Shown here piece after piece: positions 56,301-64,000 of a stretch of DNA of 64,000 nucleotides. Each line of letters begins with the position of its first letter. The first letter of the stretch is position 1. Source of the stretch: Cliona cf. orientalis (lineage: Eukaryota; Porifera; Demospongiae; Clionaida; Clionaidae); assembly GCA_963930775.1 (NCBI GenBank), contig OZ005699.1, positions 5,105,501 through 5,169,500 on the forward strand, given 5' to 3'. The notes under the pieces are model-generated. The model worked only from the letters and a program-made list of their open reading frames with translations. It was not told the DNA's origin and ran no database searches. The translations under genes and the position numbers were made by a program.

Positions 56301-59300
56301 GCACGTGAAAATTCATCTTCCAAAACCAATTCTAACCTAAGAGGTGATTACTAGCGTGTTTATGTTGTGCTTAACACGTATGAATAGCCAATAATATTAC
56401 AATTTTAGTGAAGATGCATACATGTATGTGCAGTACCGTAGTGGTGCACCTTACATGTATGTTGGAGTCATACAGGGTATGAGCCATAATACTGTACAGT
56501 AGTCCTGTGTGACTAGGTGGCTCATAATACTATACAATGTAGTTCGATGACTGTAGTCAGAAATATTTGTATCAGCTCCACCCACCACACCCTCCTATTT
56601 AATCCTTGTTTTGTGCCATAATAATTATTAGGAAAGGTATAATACACTGAAGTATTTGCAAAATTAGAGCTTTTTAGAGCACATACCCTCATGTGCACTG
56701 TTCCTATATCCTGCTGTTGTTAGTTGTTTGCTCTTTGCTGAGCATGAGATCCATAACTAGTAGGCTACTTGTGCACCTGGGAAGAAAACACATGGTCAGC
56801 TGTAGGTGTGGTTGATAGGCGTGACCAACACTAAACTAAGCCCTCATGGCTAGTGTCATTTGATTCCAAGCCATGGCTGTATTTTTGCTGTATTTGATTG
56901 CTGTTACAATGCACCCAAGTGCTTATCTCTAGATCGGGACGTTTGAGTATACTTTATACGTTGTAGTACTTAGCACTCAAAGCGATGCATCTACATGTAC
57001 ATGTAATTGAGATCAGTGCCTAACTTCAAAGTGTAAAATTTACACAGTGCATTTAGTTAGTGGGTGTGTCCTCCACGCTATTTTGTCATATAATATGCAT
57101 GCTCCGACACTGTTGCCATGGTGAAGTCACGTGACTTAAATTAGTTGCACTCGCGGGCACTGCTCGCGCTCGAGCACTCAGCTCAGTGAACCGTCAATAA
57201 TGGTGGCTGCTATCAACAATGAACTTGCTGGTCTATAAAATTCACTCCCTAATAAGAAATTTTTCATATCACTACTCGGCGCAAAATGGAAAGGAATAAG
57301 TTAATGGGGGGGGGGGGGGGGGGTGGCTACCACATCGCATTGGATATGATGTCTTGTAGTATAGCAATGCACACAATGATTACCTGCAAACTATGTCTCG
57401 AGAGTCCCACTGGTGCATGTTCAATTGTACATTGAATGAAGACATCCCATGATCAAACTGCAATGTAAATAATATACAAATATTAGAGGGTTGAACACAC
57501 AACATCAAAATGTCCAAACGGGCTTTATGATGGAATTTCATGAAGGTATCGGTGAGATATTTTGTATAGAGTGAGGGATGGGATCTAGCCTCAGACTTGG
57601 CCTATCAAGTGCAAATCCAGTCTTTTGATGGTTGTCTTAGCGATTGACAATGAGATTGATAGTGAAAGGGCAAATCGTATGAGGTGGTATAATTGCCAAA
57701 ACATCGTACGAATCATTAGTTGCATGCCCAGAGAGCAATAAAAAGGAACAGTGACAAGTATAAAAAGAATTAAAATTAAAGGATGAAATAGGGATGGCAG
57801 GGCTAAAATGTACACAAACAAGACTTGTAGGGATCGATAATCACATCCATTATACATCCCTATGCTTGCTTTTCTTGACTATTGTCATTGATGTCAATTG
57901 ATACATGTAATATTACCGTAGTTAATCGAATACAACGCATGATCCAGCAATAAATTAGCATTTTACGAATTCTCATAACGTTTATATATGGAGCGATTGA
58001 CGACCTTTACCAGAAAAACGCGCGTTTTTCAAAATTGAAATTATTTTTTTGGCATGCGTAGTATTAGATTAAGTACGGTATGCTATTCTTCAGGTCTTCT
58101 TGATTCCACAATAATATATACTTATTGCCATAGTAGAACGATGATACCGGGAAATATCACGAGTTCATTGCCATGTATTGTTACGAGTGTGAAGCATGAG
58201 TAACAATGCAAAAGGCAATGAACAAGTGGTATTTCCGAGGTATCGTTGTTCTACTATGGCAATAAGGTATTTATCGTATATTTAAGAAGCCTATTCTGTA
58301 CTGGAGCTTTAGTAGCTCGAGCGGCAAAGTTAAGAAGGGACTGCTTTAAGTTTTGGCAATGGCTGCCGTCTTTTCAGGCACCGAAGACTAAGGCGTATAG
58401 CTAAGTAAGGTAAGGGCAGTGGCACCGTGGCTCATTTATCTAACTCGGGCAACAAAAATGACTGATAGCAGCAACTTACTTTCTCCTCTGTGCAAGTGAG
58501 TGGCGCTCAACATTCAACCATTGTTCATTTCAACACTGTATATATGGTGATCATGTGACGAACACGACTGATATGGGAAATTATCATATGTGTTTCCACC
58601 CACGCGTTTCCCATATGTTTGTATTACGGGTCAAGTTCAATATACGATAAATTTATTATGACATATGCGTCCTATTATTTTGACTAGTGATGATTATCGG
58701 ATTACTGGTTAGTTTATCTGCATAATTAGCTACTCAAAAATCGATGTATATTGGATGTGATTTTCCCTACAAATCTTGTTTGTGTACTTTTTAGCCCTGC
58801 CATCCCTACTTCATCCTTCAATTTTCAATTTTTTTTATACTTGTAGTACTTAGCACTCAAAGCTACATATAATTGAGATCAGTGCCTAACTTTATAGTGT
58901 ATAATTTGCCCCTCAATATGTTGTTATCTACATTTACTATCTTTGTATGTAGGTTAATGTCGTTGGTCTGCTCACTACCAAGAACAACATTACAATGTCA
59001 TTTGATAGGCAGGTCAAGGTGAGATCAAGCATCATGTTCTACAGTCAATCAGCATAATACTGAATCTGTGTCTCTTTATGCAGTCAGTGGCAATTCATCC
59101 TCACTTCAGTAGGAGTACAAACCACGTTTTTGTCATTGGAACCGACAGAGTACGTATTTATAATTATGGTATAACTGGATATGCTAGCTTTCACTTTCTA
59201 CTACCAAGACTAAGTGGAAGATGAAGCAAATCTCACATGCTAGCACAGACATGAATAAGTCCCCATTCTACTAGTTTTATCTTTTCCAAATTTTTATAGT

Positions 59301-62300
59301 AATATGCACACTGTAGTGGCCAGAAAATTTGGCAGATTGGTGGATCGACCAGCCAATCCACTACACATGTTAAGGCAATCATGCATCGTGAAGTAAATTG
59401 TGTGGTCTTTGCCAATAATGACATGTCGCTTGCTCAAATTACTTCTACTGCGCACTGATTTTTCAAGACTCATTCTTGATTTTTCTTTAGTGCTTGATGA
59501 TCTCTTGCTGATGATTAATATTGGCGTCCAAATACTCGTGAAAAAATTACATTTCCTTCATGTGTAGCGCTCCATATTTTTCGATTGAACTGGGCTTGTC
59601 CAGTAAACCACTCCCATCAACTATCTCAAGTGCACACGCATAGGTGCCAGACTCGGGGCGTGGGTAGATTGAACTCAGCTATCGCCAAATTAGAATCTGC
59701 CAATATTTTTTTGTTCTTGCTGGTTGAGGCCAATCCACTTACCGCCAATTCTTCCAGCTGTACAGTAGATTAATATGTATTGAAATCACCAGGTTGACAT
59801 GTACATGTATATTAGCACCTTATAGAATTATCCACTGGACAGTTGGTCTATCTAGTCCACTATCTTTCTATGCTGACCCGGGGTATTTGGATTCTCACAA
59901 GCCCACTTCACACTTCAGAGAATACTTTATGGACTAATGAGAAATTTGTGTTGAGGCATAAATGTGCTTCAGGCGTTGATTAGTGCTTCACTTCATTCTG
60001 ATAGACTAGCTAAATTTTTTTATTGTTGATGTATTGCGATCTACATTATAGCTACAATTACATGTACATGTATGTCAGATTCCCAACCGGCCACTGAAAA
60101 TAGTTGCATAGTTGTACAACTGTGTTGTTTGCTAGGTGGTGATGGTGGAGGAGCGGCGATGGCCTCTCGGAAACAAGATCACTGAGCTCCATGGAGGCTT
60201 TGGTACTATCTCTACCATCAAATGGAAGGAAAATCTTATTGCCTGGGCCAATGAAAAGGTTATTATAAAATTATTATAACATGAGAACAAGCAGTTTAAG
60301 TATGAACTCTTAAACCGGATGTCCTGCAAATTGATTAGATATAATAATTATTGTAAAAGATTAATGGTAAAGGGTTGTTCATGTGGTGTGCACATATAAT
60401 AATATAATTATAGTGAACCAGCAATATTTGGGTATACACATGGATATGGCATTACACAAAGCAAGAGATTATGTGTGTTCCAACTGCTCTATCTTGTTGG
60501 ACAAACTGAAAGGCAACTTATAATGTATATAATCATTATGAATGCTCCTTGCTCCATGTACATTTGTATAGAAGCTGCTACATTGACCCCTTGAAATAAC
60601 GTAGTACATAGGTGGTTACCCAGGAGTGGGTGCTTGCTCGGGATACTACAGTCTATGTGAATGTTTTTGTATTTCTTTATCAGATGGTAATTGTCTATGA
60701 CACAACACTCAAGGAGAGGATTTCATCGATTACTTTTGAAGAGGAGAGGTATATTAACAGTTGTTGATAATTTGTACCAAGCGTGACGTATCGTTTGCCT
60801 ATGCTAAGAATATAAACATGCAAGTACATGATTTGCATGTATTTTGGATACAAACTGTTACTAAAATTTTCTACGCTACTACTAGGTGAGGGTATACCCT
60901 AGTGGTATGCAAGTCAGTTTTTTAGGAGAAAGATCCTGCCATGTTGGTGCATGTCCATACTTGCATGACAGTTTGTATATGTTTGAACCACAACTGCAGC
61001 AAGTTATCTGTGTATTTATTATGCATACACACTGGCAGTCCCACATTCTTGCCTTGTAGTCTCTTTTGGCAGGAATCAAATGTTTTGTTGGTTGGAAGAG
61101 GGCACATAGTTAAGGTAAGCAAAAGGTGCATATACAGTAAATTAATGATTTTGACTAGTACCAATATACTTATCTGAAGATTGATTGAATTATGAGAATG
61201 GGGCCATTTTTGTGCTAAACAACTGGCATTGATGATCAGCATCTCTGGTCCAGAAGAACCCTATATCGTCCATTATTTGATTATCCTTCTTTCTTGTGCA
61301 TGTGTGCTTCAATTTTGTTGTGTGCACAACTATATGATGTGCGTTGCTTTATTTTACTGTTCTATGTGGTCTTGTTGTATGAAGCATTGAAACAGTAATA
61401 GTCTAGTTTCTCTTAGGTGAGTCAGAGGAGGTTCGACAGGGTCAAAAGGTCAGCAATAACCCTCCGTTAACGAGCATTCTTGTACTTTGACCCCGAATTT
61501 AGACAGTCCTGGTGACAGGCGCTGCTTTCTCCAAGGCGTTGACAGACATTTTAGAAGTAATTGGCGGCTTTTCTATGCCATCATTCTCGCTACAGCAGCT
61601 TGCCTTGCTTTTCAAGGTCGCAAAGGTCAGCCATATGGTAGCCATTCACGAAGGGTACGGTGCTCGAACTAGTATTAGACACGACGAAAAACATGATAGA
61701 GACACTTTCGTAGCAAGATAGCTGGGGTACAGCGGAGAAATTAGTACTCCCATACAAACATATGGGAGCACGTGATTAGCTAATTGTGACCTTTTGACCC
61801 TGTCGAACCTCCTCTGGGTTGGAGTGGCCCTTAATAACCAGCACTGTCCTGTTGTAGTGATCAATGTACAATATAGACAGTCAATCATTATACATATTAA
61901 TATCGTCTAATGTGTAACTATAGACTGTGTCAGTAAAGGAGGGAGAAGGAGATGACCTACTGTCCTCTTATACTGGTGATATGGATCCATCTCTTCGAAG
62001 AAAACGATACATGGCCATTAGTAAATAAACTGTAATATTCTTCCCTAAAGAATGTAGTGTTGACATTTAACTATTCTACACAGATCTCACTAACCAAGGC
62101 CTTATAGGCTTACTTTTTTCCAATTCCCACTAGTACTTCACTGCTTCATACATGTACATGTGTTTTTGATCATAATAACCTGGACTTGTATGATCTGTGT
62201 ACAGATCAATTTGTCACTTTCAGACTTTAAAATTATTGCCAGGGAATAATATTACTACATGATTATACGTATTAATATCATCTTTAGTGAACATATACTC

Positions 62301-63916
62301 ATATACATATACATGTACATGTACTTGTAGTTGCTCAGAACACATTCCCCCATTTTCTTGTTTGTGGAGTGGTCCCTCTGTTTGATGGACATTCATGGAA
62401 GCTGGTGAGTCTGCATCCTTAACTCACTTTTGGACAGTCAATCATGTTGGTTTGATTGTGCAGATTGTTCTTGGTTACAGTGCTGACTTTGATCAGCAAG
62501 AGAAGATTGTAAGTATATGACACTTGTAGTAGCCTTCATATAAAATGTGACATTTTCTAAAATTATTGGTCTAAAATATTGGTCTGAGTATGTACAAATG
62601 TTTGTGTTTTCTCACAGCGCACTGGTGAAGTCCCTCCCCCTCACATGGTGGTGATCCCTCCAGGATGGTACTCTCCAGAGCATCAAAATTTCAATGATCC
62701 CAAGCACATTACTAAAGATAAGCTGCTGCCCAAAGGCTATGGATTTTGTCGATGTGAAGAGTACCACCTAGGTAAGGGAGTTAAGCATTTAAGTATGTAC
62801 ATGTATGCAGTTCGTATCGATATCGTACATGTAAATTATACATTGTGCTCAAGAGCTTGTTGATTGTACCATCTCTGCCTGTCTATTTACGTGATGTGTA
62901 CAGAATGTGTGTTGGGAGAGGACAGATTCTACATTGTGTCTCCTATTGATATTCTCCTGGCTCAGAAGAGAGATGTGGCAGATCATATTGACTGGTTGCT
63001 GCAAAGAAAGGACTTTGAGGTACATGCATGTACATACTTAGATTGGAACAATCTTGAATATTGTTACCCATGAAAGGTTGGTATGTGAGCATGCATTTTC
63101 GAAATAGAGCCATATACGTACATGTACATGTAGTAGTTATATCATGGGCGCGAGGGATGTATGGCATTTATTGTACCGAAACCCGAGGGTTGAGGGCAAT
63201 AAATACCGTGCATCTGAGTGCACGTGATACAACTATTTTATATCCTGTGGGCATAGCTACTATGGATACGCATAGAACACTAGAAAAACAGGCTCATCTC
63301 TTACTCGAAACAGACACACAAAGCCGCTCTCCGATTCGAGCTCTGCAGTAAGCATACCTGGCAATCGATCGACAACTCCTCAAGCTGACTCTGCCCTTCG
63401 CATCAAACCACTCACTGTACTTCGATATCCTGCTGCCATACGCTCCTTTGAAACAGTTTACAGAGCATTGAGTCACTGAGGGAGTCTGATCCCGGGACCG
63501 TTTTGCTTAGAGTACTTCATATTGCACTGTAAATATATATGGATTTTAAATTAATGCACATACATGTAGCAACAATATAGTAATGGGATATAAGTACATG
63601 TACGTGTATCATAATATATAATTATTGTAATACGTTAATTTTGTTTTGTACTTATTACATGTAGGAAGCGATGACTTATGCTGAAAATCCAGATATTGCT
63701 AGACAACTTCCAAGGGGAAGAATGAAGGTACATGTATAGTCTGCATGTAAGCGTTAATGCATTATACATGTGTATGAGGTGATGTGATAAGGTGTTGCCC
63801 TTAGTGGTCTGCAAGACCTTGTCACCAAATCACTAAATTATACTTTTCTGACAGGAGATTGGGATTCAGTATATATACTACCTCATAAAGAAAAGAAAAT
63901 TCGAGAACGCTGCTAG
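53389..63916 (+). CDS. VPS41: VPS41, HOPS tethering subunit; first 15 exons, 3' end outside the window
   Basis: Exons: 53,389-53,664; 55,911-55,994; 56,209-56,283; 58,953-59,018; 59,084-59,149; 60,136-60,258; 60,684-60,748; 61,039-61,114; 61,924-62,020; 62,331-62,404; 62,464-62,508; 62,618-62,771; 62,904-63,019; 63,665-63,727; 63,855-63,916, with an open donor. The frame is continuous for about 480 residues; the family is about 850. An acidic Ser/Glu-rich start (1-60) is typical. The N-terminal propeller follows: FIALGTFDGTIKLLD, VAIHPHFSRS, IKWKENLIAWANEK, PCSLFWQESNVLLVGRG. Then come FYIVSPIDILLAQKRD and DHIDWLLQRKDFEEAM, entering the alpha-solenoid. VPS41 acts in the HOPS complex at late endosomes and lysosomes, linking Rab7-type membranes for fusion. 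The C-terminal clathrin-repeat and RING parts lie beyond the window. Introns 1 and 3 are swollen by mobile repeats. Confidence 0.93.
54050..55510 (+). repeat. Family B element followed by family A units in VPS41 intron 1
   Basis: A family B copy (about 54,050-54,530, CCCAGTAGCTGCATAATGG to TTCCACTGGACATGTAATG) passes directly into family A units at about 54,555-54,970 and 54,990-55,400, plus a stub from 55,425 to 55,505. The second unit carries a run of 22 C at 55,168-55,189. The order B then A, joined by AATGAAAAACTTAGA, is the same as at 11.3-13.8 kb. Confidence 0.75.
55520..55872. mobile_element. Left-truncated copy of the 48-kb element
   Basis: GAGCACCCGGTTGGGGAGAA, TATCCACTGGTTC and AAACTGCCACTTTGGACAC match 48,263-48,747. 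The right end AAATGAAACCCTG is present after a run of 23 C. The left inverted end is missing. It ends 38 bases before VPS41 exon 2. Confidence 0.65.
56284..58952. repeat. VPS41 intron 3 with a large inverted arrangement
   Basis: TTGTAGTACTTAGCACTCAA and GAGATCAGTGCCTAACTT occur at about 56,960-57,030 and again, same direction, at about 58,843-58,895. AGCCCTGCCATCCCTA near 58,793-58,810 occurs reversed at about 57,787-57,803, with about 95 bases matching in inverse. A run of 18 G lies at 57,306-57,323, and a family C fragment (AGAGCACATACCCTCATGTG) at about 56,675. No coding exon is seen. An 88-codon hydrophobic frame on the minus strand near 57,591-57,857 falls in the inverted repeat and is not taken as a gene. 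Confidence 0.5.
58121..58266. repeat. 146-base hairpin in VPS41 intron 3
   Basis: ATTGCCATAGTAGAACGATG at the left pairs with an imperfect CATCGTTCTACTATGGCAAT-type arm at the right (CGTTGTTCTACTATGGCAAT). Inside, GGCAATGAAC is the inverse of GTTCATTGCC. It is a foldback element of the same general design as those at 25.7-27.7 kb, but with a different sequence. Confidence 0.7.
63028..63660. other. VPS41 intron 13
   Basis: This 645-base intron shows no inverted-repeat element that I can define. Its centre (about 63,145-63,480) is richer in CpG than the neighbouring introns and holds frames of 60 to 96 codons on both strands with no recognised motif. It may be an old element. Confidence 0.35.
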
Positions 63917-63927
63917 GTATATGTAAT

Positions 63928-63949
63928 TATATATATATATATATATATA
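63928..63949. repeat. TA microsatellite
   Basis: A pure run of alternating T and A of about 20 bases lies just after the donor of the last visible VPS41 exon. Its length may vary between individuals. Confidence 0.8.
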
Positions 63950-64000
63950 GGGTGTACACTGAAGATTGATTTTGTTAGCTAATGAACCCTTGACCATCTC

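Noticed and set aside
57591-57857. Hydrophobic 88-codon minus-strand frame as a membrane protein
   Set aside because: It lies in a VPS41 intron inside an inverted repeat whose partner has no such frame. There is no homology or splice support.
1-64000. CRISPR array or prokaryotic operon
   Set aside because: No short, evenly spaced direct repeats with unique spacers. Genes have introns, so the DNA is nuclear eukaryotic.

Overview
This window is eukaryotic nuclear DNA, almost certainly from an animal. Its genes are split into many small exons by mostly short introns, and the protein families are animal-type: a CREB factor with KID plus bZIP, VPS41, the DNA polymerase delta catalytic subunit, and an FHA-ankyrin-RING protein. 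The compact genes, heavy load of small inverted-repeat elements and many ACATGTACATGTA-like words suggest an early-branching animal such as a sponge; that last step is inference. Exons were assembled by hand from GT-AG (three times GC-AG) boundaries that keep the reading frame.

Layout. 1-10,700 is mostly repeats: miniature elements, a broken and partly inverted LINE reverse transcriptase at about 4.1-5.1 kb, and a candidate four-exon gene for an 82-residue protein (minus strand, 7,867-8,866). 10,697-15,814 (minus) holds the first two coding exons of DNA polymerase delta (POLD1), separated by a 4.2-kb intron filled with a tandem array of a small inverted-repeat element. No later POLD1 exon was found down to position 1. 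15,815-28,000 has no recognised gene. It holds miniature elements, a diverged repeat array (17.9-22.3 kb), a possible tRNA-like SINE, and a dense cluster of foldback palindromes (25.7-27.7 kb). 28,082-32,121 (minus) is a complete seven-exon CREB gene. 32,122-37,838 is repeats. From 37,839 to the window end three genes run head to tail on the plus strand: an unrecognised 227-residue protein (37,839-40,062), an 18-exon 1,086-residue FHA-ankyrin-RING protein (40,571-53,204), and the first 15 exons of VPS41 (53,389 to beyond the end). Only 184 bases separate the last two coding regions.

The genes belong to separate processes: replication (POLD1), cAMP/calcium-responsive transcription (CREB), endosome-lysosome tethering (VPS41) and probable ubiquitination (FHA-ankyrin-RING). 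Nothing suggests they form one pathway. The most unusual items are the FHA-ankyrin-RING architecture, the small element that recurs as tandem arrays beside the same partner element at three places, the nested palindromes at 25.7-27.7 kb, and three GC-AG introns among about 44 inferred. No transposase gene was seen, so all the miniature elements look non-autonomous.
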